Shown here in pieces: positions 15,258 through 25,666 of a DNA stretch of 64,000 nucleotides. The notes below the pieces were generated by a model. The model was not told the origin of the DNA. It saw nothing but the letters and a program-made list of their open reading frames with translations, and did no database searches. The DNA comes from an uncultured Clostridia bacterium (lineage in GTDB: Bacteria > Bacillota > Clostridia > UBA1381): NCBI GenBank assembly GCA_947624485.1, contig CANQKM010000004.1, positions 1 to 64,000 on the forward strand, read 5' to 3'. The translations under genes and the position numbers were made by a program. The stretch's first letter is position 1, and each line of letters begins with the position of its first letter.

Positions 15258-16709
15258 TTAATGCAGTTTTACGGTCAGCGCGTTATCATAGTCAAGTTTT
15301 ATGTCCTTGGGATATGTGACGGTAAGTGAGCTTATCGATTGTTTAATTTCTTCATTGCTCACGTTTTCGTCGGGAACAATGTAATATCCCGTTTCGTCGT
15401 ATCCTCCGAATATGAGCCGCGCGGTGTAAGAATTTGTGTCGTAATGCACTCTGTCGCTGCGGTCTGACATCGGAGTAATACCGCCCGGAGCAGCCTCGGC
15501 GCCGCTTTCATCGCGCAGACCGAATTTAATTCCGCACGGCACAAATCCGTCCTTGTAATAGTCAATGCTTACCACGCCGCCGTCCGCGCGCACATCAGTC
15601 ACGACTATGCTTCCCAATCCGTCGGGCAGTTCATATCGTATCGGATAATCTCCGATTTTGTGCGATATTTCGCCCGTTTCCACGCCGTCAGACAATATCG
15701 GTACAATTTTGATTTCCTCGGTGTTCGTATCGGCTTTCAGAAATTCGTATGAATTTTCCTCACCGATAACGTCTGTGTCAAGAATGTCGAGCGATACGCC
15801 GTTTTCGTCAAACAATGCGACCTTCTCCGCGATATTGCCGCCGCCCGTTGTTACAAGCTGATTGCCGAACGGCGACAGCACGATTTTCTCTATTGACGCG
15901 TCCGTATCGGGAATATTTATGTTAGTCTTCGCCGTAACGGTCGCTTCCTTGGCGGCTTTCCTGTCTATATCCGTGGCAACGTACCATATTCTTGACTTTT
16001 CCTCGTCCGTCAAACCGCGGCTCTGAAGCTCCGTCAGGTCTATCGGATTTTCGCTGTCATGCCTGTCGGCGAGAACCTCAACCTTAATCGTATCGGGCAG
16101 GTCGGACGCGGATATATTGTACTTGTACACCGTTTTGAACGTGTACCTGTCGGCGAAATATCCCTGTGTGCTGCTGTGGTTGCCGGCAACACTTACATCG
16201 TGCTGTCCGTTTATTCTGACCTCAACCCACATCTTCTCATACGCCTTTGCGTAGGCGTTGTGACCTATCGGCTCACTGCCCTCGTAAAACTGTTCGTCGG
16301 ACGTAAGCGTGCAGAACACGTGAAGATAGTTATCGTCGGCAGCCGCATTATCAAGCGTCAGCGTTATTCCGTCCTTTGTGACGCTTTCCCCTATTTGCGC
16401 GCTGTATTTTGCCAGTTCTTCCGTATCGGTTATTTCGTTTACTCTGTCGTTTTGGAAATAGCTTATGATACTGCCGATAGCCTCACGTCCCGCCGGCGAC
16501 GCGGCAAATGCCGCCGCGGTGCATATTACCGCCGCGCACGCCGCTATAAGCGAGGCTTTAAGTATTTTGTGCCGCATATACCTCTTCCTTTCCGAAGGGG
16601 CGGCGGTTATGGACGCTGTCACTCTGCGCGTAATATTGTCCGCGCTTATTTTAAGGTCGGTGTCGGGAATGCCCGTTTCCGATATAAGCTCTTTAAGTCT
16701 TTTATTCAT
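15258..16709 (-). CDS. DUF4179-type membrane protein, putative anti-sigma factor
   Basis: 483 residues from the ATG at 16709. A cytosolic N-terminal segment of about 45 residues, one membrane helix (ASLIAACAAVICTAAAFAAS) and a large extracytoplasmic part beginning GREAIGSIISYFQND with KDGITLTLDNAAADDNYLHV match the DUF4179 architecture. These proteins are encoded with ECF sigma factors and usually act as membrane anti-sigma factors that release sigma on an outside signal. The start overlaps the sigma gene end by eight bases, so translation is coupled. The signal sensed is unknown. Confidence 0.85.
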   Translation of the reverse strand: MNKRLKELISETGIPDTDLKISADNITRRVTASITAAPSERKRYMRHKILKASLIAACAAVICTAAAFAASPAGREAIGSIISYFQNDRVNEITDTEELAKYSAQIGESVTKDGITLTLDNAAADDNYLHVFCTLTSDEQFYEGSEPIGHNAYAKAYEKMWVEVRINGQHDVSVAGNHSSTQGYFADRYTFKTVYKYNISASDLPDTIKVEVLADRHDSENPIDLTELQSRGLTDEEKSRIWYVATDIDRKAAKEATVTAKTNINIPDTDASIEKIVLSPFGNQLVTTGGGNIAEKVALFDENGVSLDILDTDVIGEENSYEFLKADTNTEEIKIVPILSDGVETGEISHKIGDYPIRYELPDGLGSIVVTDVRADGGVVSIDYYKDGFVPCGIKFGLRDESGAEAAPGGITPMSDRSDRVHYDTNSYTARLIFGGYDETGYYIVPDENVSNEEIKQSISSLTVTYPKDIKLDYDNALTVKLH

Positions 16710-17253
16710 TTCCGTACCCCCTCTCAATCAAATATTCCTTTATCTTTTTACGTCCTCTTGAAAGTCTGGACTTGACGGTCGAAGAATTAAGCCCTGTCAT
16801 ATTGGCAATATCGGTTATTTTTTCCTCGTAATAGTAGTACCGGAGGAATATTTCGCTGTCGGGTTCTCCGAGATTTTTTATAATACCCGTGAGGATTTCG
16901 CGCTTTTCTCGTTCAAGCGCGGCGTCCTGCGGCGTTTTGTAATCGGAAATTATGCTCTCGTTTATATCCTCGTGTATGCGCAGTGTGCGGAGCTTATTCT
17001 TCGCCGCGTTGCGCGCCGCTGCCGCAAGGTACGCTCTTAAACTTCCCTTGCCGCCGTCAAGTCCCGACGCATTCCTCCAAAGCGACAGAAATACATCGCT
17101 TACGACTTCCTCTATATCCTCGCGCGCCATAACCGCTCCGATAACGCCGTAAACAACGACCGTAACGTACGGCGTATAAAGCTCAATCACTTTTTCAAGG
17201 CTCGTGTGGCTATGGCGGCGCAGTCCCGATATGAGCTTTTCTTCTTTTGTCAA
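16702..17253 (-). CDS. ECF-type RNA polymerase sigma factor
   Basis: 183 residues. Region 2 spans TSLEKVIELYTPYVTVVV to DIEEVVSDVFLSLWRNA, and region 4 spans DSEIFLRYYYYEEKITDIA to TGLNSSTVKSRLSRGRKKIKEYL, the helix-turn-helix that reads the -35. The start is a TTG at 17253 with GGGAG eight bases upstream; another in-frame TTG at 17271 precedes that ribosome site. It directs RNA polymerase to an extracytoplasmic-function regulon, probably under control of the overlapping DUF4179 protein. No obvious target promoter is visible in the window. Confidence 0.92.
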   Translation of the reverse strand: MTKEEKLISGLRRHSHTSLEKVIELYTPYVTVVVYGVIGAVMAREDIEEVVSDVFLSLWRNASGLDGGKGSLRAYLAAAARNAAKNKLRTLRIHEDINESIISDYKTPQDAALEREKREILTGIIKNLGEPDSEIFLRYYYYEEKITDIANMTGLNSSTVKSRLSRGRKKIKEYLIERGYGNE

Positions 17254-17360
17254 TGTATTCACTCCCTTCAATCGAACAAAACAACGTTGTTTCCGTAATT
17301 ATATACACATAAAAACCGTATTCGGTTGCACATAAACTGAAATTTTTATATTGGTACAGT

Positions 17361-17393
17361 AAAAGAGCGTACCGTTTCGGTACGCTCTTTTTT
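17361..17393. terminator. Bidirectional terminator after khpA
   Basis: AAAAGAGCGTACC/GGTACGCTCTTTT around GTTTC, with A- and T-runs on both sides. It ends the leftward ylxM-ffh-rpsP-khpA operon. Confidence 0.9.
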
Positions 17394-17396
17394 GAT

Positions 17397-17627
17397 TTAC
17401 ACGATATCGACGGAAACCTTTTTATTTTCGTTGCTTGCCGCCGCTTTGACAACGGTGCGGATCGCCTTTGCAATTCGTCCCTGCTTGCCTATGACCTTGC
17501 CCATATCGCCCGACGCGACGCGTAGCTCGAGTGTAATCGTGCCGTCCTCATGCTCGATTTCGGTCACGTTTACCTCGTCGGGTGTATCGACAAGCGCTCT
17601 CGCAATCGTTTCCAATACTTCTTTCAT
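17397..17627 (-). CDS. khpA: KH-domain RNA-binding protein KhpA
   Basis: 76 residues forming one type II KH domain. The RNA-binding loop reads GKVIGKQGRIAKAIRTVV (GxxG = GKQG). The N-terminus (ETIARALVDTPDEVNV) and the following strand are standard. KhpA pairs with KhpB/Jag and influences cell-wall growth and division in Firmicutes. It follows rpsP by 16 bases, the conserved order in Gram-positives. Ribosome site GGAGG before ATG. Confidence 0.95.
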   Translation of the reverse strand: MKEVLETIARALVDTPDEVNVTEIEHEDGTITLELRVASGDMGKVIGKQGRIAKAIRTVVKAAASNENKKVSVDIV

Positions 17628-17643
17628 TTGCCTAACCTCCGTA

Positions 17644-17889
17644 TCAGTCGATAATGTTAGACTTCTTCAAAAGAGCCTTAACAGTATCCGTAGGCTGAGC
17701 GCCATTCGCTATCCACTTCTTTACAGCCTCACCGTCTATTTTGATTTCGGCGGGATCGGTAAGCGGATTGTATGTGCCGACTTCCTCAATAAATCTGCCG
17801 TTTCTGGGGTATCTTGAATCCGCGACTACAACTCTGTAAAACGGAGTCTTCTTCGCGCCCATTCTTCTGAGTCTTATTTTAACTGCCAT
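17644..17889 (-). CDS. rpsP: 30S ribosomal protein S16
   Basis: 81 residues from the ATG at 17889 (GGGAGG upstream). The sequence [39 protein letters not shown] and the C-terminal [12 protein letters not shown] are diagnostic. S16 is a component of the small ribosomal subunit body needed for assembly. It lies between ffh and khpA in one leftward operon; trmD and rplS, often next in this cluster, are not here. Confidence 0.98.
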   Translation of the reverse strand: MAVKIRLRRMGAKKTPFYRVVVADSRYPRNGRFIEEVGTYNPLTDPAEIKIDGEAVKKWIANGAQPTDTVKALLKKSNIID

Positions 17890-17956
17890 TACCTTTTTCA
17901 CCTCCCGTTTTTTGTGTGGTTCATATAAAGTATATGATATACCTTATTAACGTTGT

Positions 17957-18026
17957 TTTACGGGCGGCCGATGACCGCCCCTACGTGTGTGTGTTGTTTT
18001 GCGGGCGAACACGGTTCGCCCCTACG
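17957..18026. repeat. REP-like palindromes between ffh and rpsP
   Basis: Two units in tandem: GGGCGgccgatgaCCGCCC and GGGCGAAcacggTTCGCCC, each followed by CCTACG. Related units occur at 30298-30330 and 48726-48745. They lie in intergenic space only. Confidence 0.7.
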
Positions 18027-19367
18027 TCAGCGCATTTTTCTTAAACGTTTTAGCATCTTGCTCTGTCTGCCGCCCGAAAGCTGCTTCATCATTTTCTGCA
18101 TCTCGCCGAACTGCTTCAAAAGCTGGTTTACGTCCTGCACTCTCGTGCCGCTGCCCTTCGATATTCTGACCTTGCGGCTCGCGCCGATAATACCGGGCTT
18201 GCGGCGTTCCTCCTCGGTCATGGACTGGATTATCGCTTCTATTCTCACAAGACGTTTCGCGTTTTCCTCGGTATCAACCTGATCGAGCATTTTCTTGTCC
18301 ATGCCCGGCAGCATTCCGAGTATCTGTGAAAACGAACCCATTTTCTTTATCTGACGAAGCTGCTGCAAAAAGTCGTTTAAGTCAAACTGCTGCTTTCTTA
18401 TCTTCGCCTCAAGCTCCGCCGCCTGCTTTTCGTCTATCGCTTCCTGCGCCTTGTCTATAAGTGTCAGCACGTCGCCCATGCCGAGTATTCTCGACGCCAT
18501 GCGCTCCGGGTGGAACTGCTCGAGATCCGACAGCTTCTCGCCCACCGACGCGAATTTTATCGGCTTGCCCGTAACCTGCTTTACCGACAGCGCCGCGCCG
18601 CCGCGCGTGTCGCCGTCGAGCTTTGAAAGTATTACGCCGGTTATGTCAAGCTGCTCGTTAAACGACTTCGCGACATTTACGGCGTCCTGACCTGTCATTG
18701 CGTCGACAACGAGCAGTATTTCGGTCGGCGTTACCTCTTTTTTGATTTTGGCAAGCTCGTCCATAAGCTCGTCGTCTATGTGGAGCCGTCCCGCCGTATC
18801 GAGAATTATCGGATCGTTGCCGTGCTTTACCGCGTGTGCAACCGCTTCCTTGGCGATTTTAACGGGGTTTACGTCCGTACCCATCTGGAATACGGGTTGA
18901 TTTATCTGTTTGCCGAGCACTTCAAGCTGCTTTACGGCTGCCGGTCGATACACGTCGCACGCGACCATAAGCGGCCGTCTGCCCTGCTTTGAAAGGTTCA
19001 GCGCGAGCTTTGCTGTGGCTGTTGTTTTACCCGCGCCCTGCAAGCCGCACATCATTATTACCGTCGGCGGCTTCTGCGCAAATTCAAGTCTTGCCGCCTC
19101 GCCGCCTATCATTGCGGTAAGCTCGTCGTTTACTATTTTTACAAGCTGCTGCGCCGGAGTGAGCGACTCCATTATTTCCGCGCCGAGAGCCTTCTCGGAT
19201 ACGGAGTTTACAAATTCCTTGACGACCTTGAAGTTTACGTCGGCTTCAAGGAGAGCAAACTTTATTTCGCGCATAGCGTCCTTTATGTCTTTTTCGTTCA
19301 GCTTTCCTTTACCGCGCAGCTTTTTGAATACGCCCTGCAGCTTGTCGCCCAAACTTTCAAATGCCAT
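18027..19367 (-). CDS. ffh: Signal recognition particle GTPase Ffh
   Basis: 446 residues. N domain (FESLGDKLQGVFKKLRGKG), then the GTPase G domain with GLQGAGKTTATAKLA (P-loop), DTAGRLHIDDELM and LSKLDGDTRGGAALS, and a methionine-rich M domain (LRQIKKMGSFSQILGMLPGM, SRKVRISKGSGTRVQDVN) that binds SRP RNA and signal sequences. It targets nascent membrane and secreted proteins to FtsY and SecYEG. Directly downstream of ylxM, 16 bases apart, and first of a cluster with rpsP and khpA. Confidence 0.98.
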   Translation of the reverse strand: MAFESLGDKLQGVFKKLRGKGKLNEKDIKDAMREIKFALLEADVNFKVVKEFVNSVSEKALGAEIMESLTPAQQLVKIVNDELTAMIGGEAARLEFAQKPPTVIMMCGLQGAGKTTATAKLALNLSKQGRRPLMVACDVYRPAAVKQLEVLGKQINQPVFQMGTDVNPVKIAKEAVAHAVKHGNDPIILDTAGRLHIDDELMDELAKIKKEVTPTEILLVVDAMTGQDAVNVAKSFNEQLDITGVILSKLDGDTRGGAALSVKQVTGKPIKFASVGEKLSDLEQFHPERMASRILGMGDVLTLIDKAQEAIDEKQAAELEAKIRKQQFDLNDFLQQLRQIKKMGSFSQILGMLPGMDKKMLDQVDTEENAKRLVRIEAIIQSMTEEERRKPGIIGASRKVRISKGSGTRVQDVNQLLKQFGEMQKMMKQLSGGRQSKMLKRLRKMR

Positions 19368-19383
19368 CTCGGATTTCCTTTCG

Positions 19384-19716
19384 TCAAATTTCGGTCTTTA
19401 TGTCGTTAAGTAACCGCTTTACCGTATCAGCGCCCTCAAAATCGGCGCTTTTCATAATCGTTTCGATTTCCGTTATTTTTTTGCTTATGCTGCGGAAACG
19501 GCTCACCACACCGAGCTTTTCCTCGTATTCATCGAGGTGCTTTTCGCCCTGCTTTATCGAGGCGAGTACGCCCTGACGGCTTATCCCGATTTCCTCCGCT
19601 ATTTCCGCGAGAGAAAAGTCCTCGTTGTAGTACAAGTCTATCGCGCCGCGCTGCTTGTCGGTCAAAAGCTGTCCGTACGCATCGAGCAGCACAGTCACGT
19701 TCAAATCCTTTGCCAT
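19384..19716 (-). CDS. ylxM: YlxM family, SRP-associated helix-turn-helix protein
   Basis: 110 residues. It carries a sigma-region-4-like helix-turn-helix (LTDKQRGAIDLYYNEDFSLAEIAEEIGISRQGVLASIKQGEKHL) and an acidic C-terminal tail. YlxM (UPF0122) is encoded immediately before ffh in most Firmicutes and stimulates the SRP GTPases; whether it also binds DNA is uncertain. GAGGT precedes the ATG. Length and position are typical. Confidence 0.93.
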   Translation of the reverse strand: MAKDLNVTVLLDAYGQLLTDKQRGAIDLYYNEDFSLAEIAEEIGISRQGVLASIKQGEKHLDEYEEKLGVVSRFRSISKKITEIETIMKSADFEGADTVKRLLNDIKTEI

Positions 19717-19791
19717 AGCGGTTACCTCGTCTGTAAAGTATTTTTATTTTACAGCATACCGCGCGTTTTGTCAATACTATTTTTGTTAAAA

Positions 19792-20397
19792 TTATTCATT
19801 GTCGGCGTTTATGTTTTGTGCAATCTGACACAACTCGTCATAATCAACAAGGCGGTTGAGCATATCGAGAAGCATACTCGCCGATATTTTCATGGGTATG
19901 CCGAGCGTTTTCGCAAGAGCGCGGCGCTTGTCCGCGCTGCCCTCGCCGCCCGACAGACCGAGAAAATACATATCCGCCTTCGTTATTTTTCTGCCGCGCA
20001 CGGCTTGTCCGCTCTCGCCGTCAATCTCACAGCCCGCCTTTTTGAGCGCGTCCAAAATAACGCTGTCGTCCATGCCCTCAACGCCCAAAAGTCCCTCCCT
20101 GCCCGGTTCTCTCTTGCGCTTTTCCTTGCCGCGCACGTCGGGAATGTAAGCGTGCTTCACCGTTTCGGGCGGGAGGGACTGCTTTATGTAATTCCGTATC
20201 TTAAAGCCCGCGCTGTCGCTGTCCGTAAGAATGACAACGCCCGTCTCGCGCGCCATTTTCGCAATCGTTGCAACCGTTTCGGGCGACGAGAACACGCTGA
20301 AGCCGTTTACCGCGATTATAACCGCGTCAATAAAGCGCGACAGCTTTATTTTGTCGTATACTCCCTCGACGATTATCGTTTCTTTTACATGGTACAT
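19792..20397 (-). CDS. rnmV: Ribonuclease M5-type Toprim protein
   Basis: 201 residues. The N-terminal Toprim domain has the catalytic Glu in IIVEGVYD and the DxD motif in VVILTDSDSAGFKIRNYI. A C-terminal DUF4093-like domain follows (GRKITKADMYFLGLSGGEGS). RNase M5 matures the 5S rRNA precursor. This copy fits the rnmV-like family of Clostridia, though its N-terminus departs from the Bacillus form (VKETIIVEGVYDKIKLSRF). It follows the DUF6514 gene by 30 bases, suggesting an operon. Confidence 0.82.
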   Translation of the reverse strand: MYHVKETIIVEGVYDKIKLSRFIDAVIIAVNGFSVFSSPETVATIAKMARETGVVILTDSDSAGFKIRNYIKQSLPPETVKHAYIPDVRGKEKRKREPGREGLLGVEGMDDSVILDALKKAGCEIDGESGQAVRGRKITKADMYFLGLSGGEGSADKRRALAKTLGIPMKISASMLLDMLNRLVDYDELCQIAQNINADNE

Positions 20398-20427
20398 CTG
20401 CTTTTCCCCGTATATTTTTTTCTTATC

Positions 20428-20751
20428 TTATATCTTCTGCTTTGCCCTGTCAAGACCTTCGAGTATATATTTTTCCGTAAAGCGCTTCAAATCCTTCGGC
20501 TCGACCATTTCACGCGCGGCGCGGCTTACAAAATCGCGCACGTCGCCGTAACGGTAGAATACGTTGTTCATCTGCTGTGACTCTATCGTTTTTCCGCCGC
20601 CGTCGTATACCGTTGTTTTTACTATCCTCACTCCGTAGCGTTTAAGGTCGCAGTACATGGCGGATATGCTTTCGGTTATTATGTAATAGTCCGTGTACGT
20701 GTCCGACTTTTTGTCCGGCACAACGCTTTCGTACAGAATTTCGGTGTCCAT
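20428..20751 (-). CDS. DUF6514-like small protein
   Basis: 107 residues starting MDTEILYESVV with GGAGG upstream. Soluble, no signal peptide. A mixed alpha/beta N-terminal part (YYIITESISAMYCDLKRYGVRIVKT) is followed by a helical C-terminus (VSRAAREMVEPKDLKRFTEKYILE). The pattern matches a small Clostridia-restricted family I know as DUF6514; no function is established. Upstream of rnmV on the same strand. Confidence 0.6.
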   Translation of the reverse strand: MDTEILYESVVPDKKSDTYTDYYIITESISAMYCDLKRYGVRIVKTTVYDGGGKTIESQQMNNVFYRYGDVRDFVSRAAREMVEPKDLKRFTEKYILEGLDRAKQKI

Positions 20752-20862
20752 TTTTATGACCTCCATGTGATTTATTCCGTTTTGACCGCCAAATATTATA
20801 TGCGGTAATCATTACATTTATGACCGTAATTTTCCGTCGGCTTTTTTCGGCATTTTTTTCAC

Positions 20863-20891
20863 TTGACTATTTCACCGCAAAACAGTATAAT
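20863..20891 (+). promoter_or_regulatory. Promoter of the acyl-CoA dehydratase activator
   Basis: TTGACT, 17 bases, TATAAT on the plus strand, 58 bases upstream of the start codon. Confidence 0.75.
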
Positions 20892-20948
20892 ATACTTGTA
20901 TAATTATGTGTAAAATTATCCTTTTTGTATACTTGGGAGGACATATAT

Positions 20949-23900
20949 ATGAGTAAGTTACATATGGGTATCGACGTCGGTTCTACGACGGTTAAGCTTG
21001 TTGTGCTTGACGACGGAAACAAGGTTTTGTTCGCCGAATACAGGCGGCACTACTCCGATACAAAGGAAACAGTCCGCGCTCTTTTCGAGGAAGTAAAGCC
21101 TGTTGTCGGCGATAATGAGTTTACCGTTACGATAACGGGTTCGGGCGGCCTTTTGTTCTCGAAAATGCTCGGCCTGCCGTTCGTTCAGGAGGTTATTGCC
21201 AATAAAGAGGCGATTAAGACATTTTTGCCCGAAACGGACGTTGTTATAGAGCTGGGCGGTGAGGACGCGAAAATCCTCTACCTTTCCGGCGGTCTCGAAC
21301 AGCGTATGAACGGCACGTGTGCTGGCGGTACGGGTTCGTTTATAGACCAGATGTCCATTCTACTAAAGACGGACGCGGACGGTCTTAACTCGCTCGCCGA
21401 AAAGCATAAGATAATATATCCCATAGCGGCGCGGTGCGGCGTTTTCGCGAAGTCGGACGTGCAGCCGCTTCTTAACGAGGGCGCGGCAAAGGAGGACGTT
21501 GCGGCTTCCATTCTTCAGGCGGTCGTAACGCAGACGATAAGCGGTCTGGCGCAGGGACGTCCGATACGCGGCAACATCGTATTTCTGGGCGGGCCTCTGC
21601 ACTTTTTGCCGCAGCTTCGCAGACAGTTTGAGGAAACGCTTAAGGATAACGCGAAGTCGTTTACAACGCCCGACAATGCGCAGCTGTTTGTCGCGATTGG
21701 CGCGGCGCTGTCGCATGAGGACGACACGGCTGTTAAAATCGACGATATTATTGAAAACCTTAACCATGCGCACAGCGTTGACACGGAAATTACGCGTATG
21801 CGCGTGCTGTTCATGGACGAGGACGAGAAAAAGGAGTTTTTCGACCGCCACAACAAGGATGTTGCGAAGCGCGCCGATATTTCGACGGCTAAAGGCCCCG
21901 TATTCCTCGGTCTTGACGTAGGCTCGACGACGATAAAGGCATCTGTTATAAACGACAATTACGATATTCTCTACTCCTACTACGGCAAAAACGAGGGCAG
22001 TCCGATAACGAGGGGCATCGATATTCTGCGCGAGCTGTACTCAAAGCTCCCGAAGGACGCGTACATAGCGAACGCCTGCACGACCGGCTACGGCGAGCTT
22101 CTGTTAAAGACGGCGTTCCGTATCGAGGAGGGCGAGATTGAGACTATCGCCCACTACAAAGCCGCGAACCACTTCTCTCCCGGCGTAAATTTCATCATAG
22201 ACATCGGCGGTCAGGATATGAAGTGCATGAAGATAAAGGACGGCGTTATCGACTCTATAATGCTCAACGAGGCTTGCTCGTCCGGCTGCGGCTCGTTTAT
22301 TCAGACGTTTGCGGAGTCGCTCGGACTCGATACCGTTTCGTTCGCCGAGGAAGCGTTAAAGGCGGAAAGTCCTGTCGATCTCGGTACGCGCTGCACTGTA
22401 TTTATGAATTCGCGCGTTAAGCAGGCGCAGAAGGAGGGCGCGACCGTCGGCGACATAAGCGCGGGACTGTCGTATTCCGTTGTCAGAAACGCGCTATACA
22501 AGGTTATAAAGCTGCGCGATCCGGAGCAGATGGGTAAAAATATCGTCGTGCAGGGCGGCACGTTCAACAACAACGCCATTCTGCGCTGCTTCGAGCTTTT
22601 GACGCGCAAAAAGGTTGTGCGTCCCGATATCGCCGGCATTATGGGCGCGTTCGGTTCGGCTATCATTGCGAAGGAACGCTGGCAGGGCGGCGAAAGTGAT
22701 ATACTGCGCCGCGATGAGCTTGACACCTTTGAGTTCGACACAAGCCTTACGCGCTGCCAAAAGTGCAACAACCACTGTCAGCTTACGATCACGAAGTTCG
22801 CCGACGGTGGTCAGTTTGTGTCCGGCAACAGGTGCGAGCGCGGCGCCGGACTTGAAAAGCCGAAAAAGCAGATGCCAAACCTTTTTGACTACAAGTACAA
22901 GAGAGCGTTCCGCTACAAACCGCTCAAAGAGGACGAGGCTCCCAACGGCGTTATCGGTATTCCGCGCGTGCTTAACGTGTATGAAAACTATCCGCTGTGG
23001 TTCACGTTCTTTACGGAGCTTGGCTTCTCGGTAAAAATTTCAGGCAGAAGCTCGCACGAGATTTACGAAAAGGGTATCGACTCGATACCGTCCGAAAGCG
23101 CGTGCTATCCCGCGAAGATCGTACACGGTCACATACAGGATTTGATAGACAAGGGCGTAAAGACGATATTCTACCCGTGCATACCATACGAGCAGATAGA
23201 GTATTCCGACGCGGGCAACCACTTCAACTGCCCGATGGTAACGTCTTACCCGGAGGTTATATACAACAACATGGACGCTGTGCGCGCGGCGGATATGAAA
23301 TATATTTATCCGTTCGTAAACCTCGCGGATAAGCCGTCCGTTAAGCGTCAGCTTATGAAGGCGTTAAAGGATTACGGATTTACGAAAGCGCAGATCGACG
23401 CGGCGGCGGATAAGGCGTTTGAGGAGCTTCAGAATTACAAGAACGACGTTCGTAAAAAGGGTGAGGAAACGCTCGCGTGGCTTGAGGAGCATGACGAGCG
23501 CGGAATAGTCCTCGCCGGCAGACCGTACCACATAGATCCCGAAATCAACCACGGCATACCCGATATGATTACGTCGCTCGGCTTCGCGGTGCTTACGGAG
23601 GACAGTGTGGCTCACCTCGGTCACTTAAAGCGCGATATACGCGTTGTAGATCAGTGGGCGTACCACACGCGCCTTTACGAGTCGGCGGCGCAGGTTATAA
23701 AAAATCCGCGCCTGGAGCTAATACAGCTTAACTCGTTCGGCTGCGGTCTTGACGCGGTTACGACCGATCAGGTTCAGGAGATCATACAGTCTCATGAAAA
23801 GATTTACACGACGCTCAAAATCGACGAGGTGTCCAACCTCGGTACGGCGAGAATAAGAGTGCGCTCGCTTAAAGCGGCGGTCAAGGAGCGTGACGCGAGC

Positions 23901-25253
23901 GATTTCGTGCCTCATAAGATCGAGGACTACACGATCAACCGCGTGAAATTCACGAAGGAGGAACGCGAGAAGCATACGATCATATTCCCGCAGATGTCCC
24001 CCACCCACTTCGGGCTGTTCGAGGCGGTGCTGCGCGCGAACGGCTACAAGGCTGTCGTGCTTGAACACGCGACCGCGGAGGACGTTGAGGCGGGACTTAG
24101 GAGCGTAAACAACGACGCGTGCTATCCGTCAATTATGGTAACGGGACAGCTTGTAAACGCGTTCCAGAGCGGCAAGTGTGATCCCGACAACACGTCTGTT
24201 ATGATCACGCAGACCGGCGGCGGCTGCCGCGCGACGAATTACATAGCGTTCCTGCGCAAGGCGCTCAAAGAAGCGGGCTACCCGAACGTTCCCGTTATTT
24301 CGCTTAACGTGTCAGGTCTTGAGGGTAATCCCGGTTTCTCTATCACGCCGAAGCTCGTTGACGGTCTTTTAAAAGCGTGTACGTGGGGCGATTTGCTGCT
24401 CGCGGTAACGCTGAGGATACGCCCGTACGAGGTTCATAAGGGCGAGACAAACGCCGTCGCGGAAAAGTGGCAGAAGCGTCTTTATAACGATTTGAGAAAC
24501 AAGAACCATAAAAATCTTAAACTTAAAAAGGTTATCAATGAGATCATAGCCGATTTTGACGCTATAGAGATTGACGACACAGTCAAAAAGCCGCGCGTCG
24601 GCGTTGTCGGTGAGATACTCGTAAAGTTCCACCCCGACGCGAACAACAATATCATCGACGTTATCGAGGAAGAGGGCGGCGAGGCTGTAATGCCCGGTCT
24701 TGCGGACTTTATGCTGTACTGCCTCTACAACAACAACTTTAAGCGCGACAACCTCGGCTCGAAGTCGTCCACAGCCGCGCTCTGCAACCTCGCAATATGG
24801 GGTATCGAGAGCTACCGCAAGCATGTTGTAAAGGTTATGGAGGGCAATCCGAAATTCCGCTCGCGCTCGCCGAAGCATATCGCGGATATTGCCGAGGGCG
24901 CGAAGCAGGTACTGCAGCTCGGTCACTGCACCGGCGAGGGCTGGTTCCTTACGGGCGAGATGATTGAGCTTATAAACAGCGGCGTGCCAAATATCGCGTG
25001 CGTTCAGCCGTTCGCGTGTCTGCCCAACCACGTTACCGGCAAGGGCATGATCAAGGAACTGCGCCGTCAGTTCCCGCAGGCGAATATCGTCGCGGTCGAC
25101 TACGATCCCGGCGCAAGCGAGGTCAACCAGCTTAACCGTATAAAGCTGATGATGGCTGTCGCGTTCGAGAATATGAAAAAGGACGTCGAATTTGACGCGG
25201 TTACCGCCGCGCCGAAGAAAAAAGAAACCTCAAAAGAAAAAGCAAACGCATAA
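20949..25253 (+). CDS. Large 2-hydroxyacyl-CoA dehydratase activase-like protein
   Basis: 1434 residues from the ATG at 20949 (GGGAGG upstream; the ORF-track start eight codons earlier lies within the ribosome site). Two tandem BadF/BcrA/HgdC ASKHA ATPase domains: residues about 1-260 ([43 protein letters not shown]) and 310-560 ([38 protein letters not shown], whose Cys would hold the 4Fe-4S cluster). A Cys-containing DUF2229 part follows ([24 protein letters not shown]), then a C-terminal HgdB-like region ([15 protein letters not shown]). Members couple ATP hydrolysis to low-potential electron transfer; the substrate of this fused single-chain form is unknown. Monocistronic, with its own promoter and terminator. 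Confidence 0.93.
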   Translation: MSKLHMGIDVGSTTVKLVVLDDGNKVLFAEYRRHYSDTKETVRALFEEVKPVVGDNEFTVTITGSGGLLFSKMLGLPFVQEVIANKEAIKTFLPETDVVIELGGEDAKILYLSGGLEQRMNGTCAGGTGSFIDQMSILLKTDADGLNSLAEKHKIIYPIAARCGVFAKSDVQPLLNEGAAKEDVAASILQAVVTQTISGLAQGRPIRGNIVFLGGPLHFLPQLRRQFEETLKDNAKSFTTPDNAQLFVAIGAALSHEDDTAVKIDDIIENLNHAHSVDTEITRMRVLFMDEDEKKEFFDRHNKDVAKRADISTAKGPVFLGLDVGSTTIKASVINDNYDILYSYYGKNEGSPITRGIDILRELYSKLPKDAYIANACTTGYGELLLKTAFRIEEGEIETIAHYKAANHFSPGVNFIIDIGGQDMKCMKIKDGVIDSIMLNEACSSGCGSFIQTFAESLGLDTVSFAEEALKAESPVDLGTRCTVFMNSRVKQAQKEGATVGDISAGLSYSVVRNALYKVIKLRDPEQMGKNIVVQGGTFNNNAILRCFELLTRKKVVRPDIAGIMGAFGSAIIAKERWQGGESDILRRDELDTFEFDTSLTRCQKCNNHCQLTITKFADGGQFVSGNRCERGAGLEKPKKQMPNLFDYKYKRAFRYKPLKEDEAPNGVIGIPRVLNVYENYPLWFTFFTELGFSVKISGRSSHEIYEKGIDSIPSESACYPAKIVHGHIQDLIDKGVKTIFYPCIPYEQIEYSDAGNHFNCPMVTSYPEVIYNNMDAVRAADMKYIYPFVNLADKPSVKRQLMKALKDYGFTKAQIDAAADKAFEELQNYKNDVRKKGEETLAWLEEHDERGIVLAGRPYHIDPEINHGIPDMITSLGFAVLTEDSVAHLGHLKRDIRVVDQWAYHTRLYESAAQVIKNPRLELIQLNSFGCGLDAVTTDQVQEIIQSHEKIYTTLKIDEVSNLGTARIRVRSLKAAVKERDASDFVPHKIEDYTINRVKFTKEEREKHTIIFPQMSPTHFGLFEAVLRANGYKAVVLEHATAEDVEAGLRSVNNDACYPSIMVTGQLVNAFQSGKCDPDNTSVMITQTGGGCRATNYIAFLRKALKEAGYPNVPVISLNVSGLEGNPGFSITPKLVDGLLKACTWGDLLLAVTLRIRPYEVHKGETNAVAEKWQKRLYNDLRNKNHKNLKLKKVINEIIADFDAIEIDDTVKKPRVGVVGEILVKFHPDANNNIIDVIEEEGGEAVMPGLADFMLYCLYNNNFKRDNLGSKSSTAALCNLAIWGIESYRKHVVKVMEGNPKFRSRSPKHIADIAEGAKQVLQLGHCTGEGWFLTGEMIELINSGVPNIACVQPFACLPNHVTGKGMIKELRRQFPQANIVAVDYDPGASEVNQLNRIKLMMAVAFENMKKDVEFDAVTAAPKKKETSKEKANA

Positions 25254-25259
25254 CACAAA

Positions 25260-25290
25260 TACCCGACGCCTTACGCGTCGGGTATTTTTA
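25260..25290 (+). terminator. Terminator after the activase gene
   Basis: ACCCGACGC/GCGTCGGGT stem followed by ATTTTTATG, ten bases after the stop codon. Confidence 0.9.
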
Positions 25291-25297
25291 TGTTTTG

Positions 25298-25594
25298 TCA
25301 GCCTATCATATTGAGCGCGTCTTTAAGCCACCACTCGCCTATGTCGAGCGCCATGTAGAGGTTTTCTCTCTCGCCCTTTCTGTATATCTGACCTTTTCCG
25401 AACTCGCCGGTGTTGTCCATGACCTGAACCTTTACCTTCGTTGTTTCCTTCGCGCCCTTGCGGTCTTTACTTTCCACAATATCGAGCGCGAGAATACACT
25501 TATCCTCAAGATTTCCGTAATATATTCTGTCGCCGCATCTTATAAGCGGCTTTCCTTTGTACATCAACAGCTTTTTCTTTTTTGCCGCAGCCAT
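25298..25594 (-). CDS. Conserved hypothetical protein, 98 residues
   Basis: A small basic, beta-rich protein: AAAKKKKLLMYKGKPLIRCG, then DRIYYGNLEDKCILALDI, a charged loop, VKVQVMDN and a C-terminal amphipathic helix (ALDIGEWWLKDALNM). GGGAGGAG precedes the ATG. No signal peptide. I associate the YKGKPLVR...IYYGN pattern with a Clostridia hypothetical family but cannot give a function. Possibly a single-gene transcript between the activase and the DUF6062 gene. Confidence 0.7.
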   Translation of the reverse strand: MAAAKKKKLLMYKGKPLIRCGDRIYYGNLEDKCILALDIVESKDRKGAKETTKVKVQVMDNTGEFGKGQIYRKGERENLYMALDIGEWWLKDALNMIG

Positions 25595-25666
25595 TTATGC
25601 TCCTCCCTTCTTTAATTTCCTATATTGGATATATTGTATCATATATTTTTTTAAAAATCAAGATTT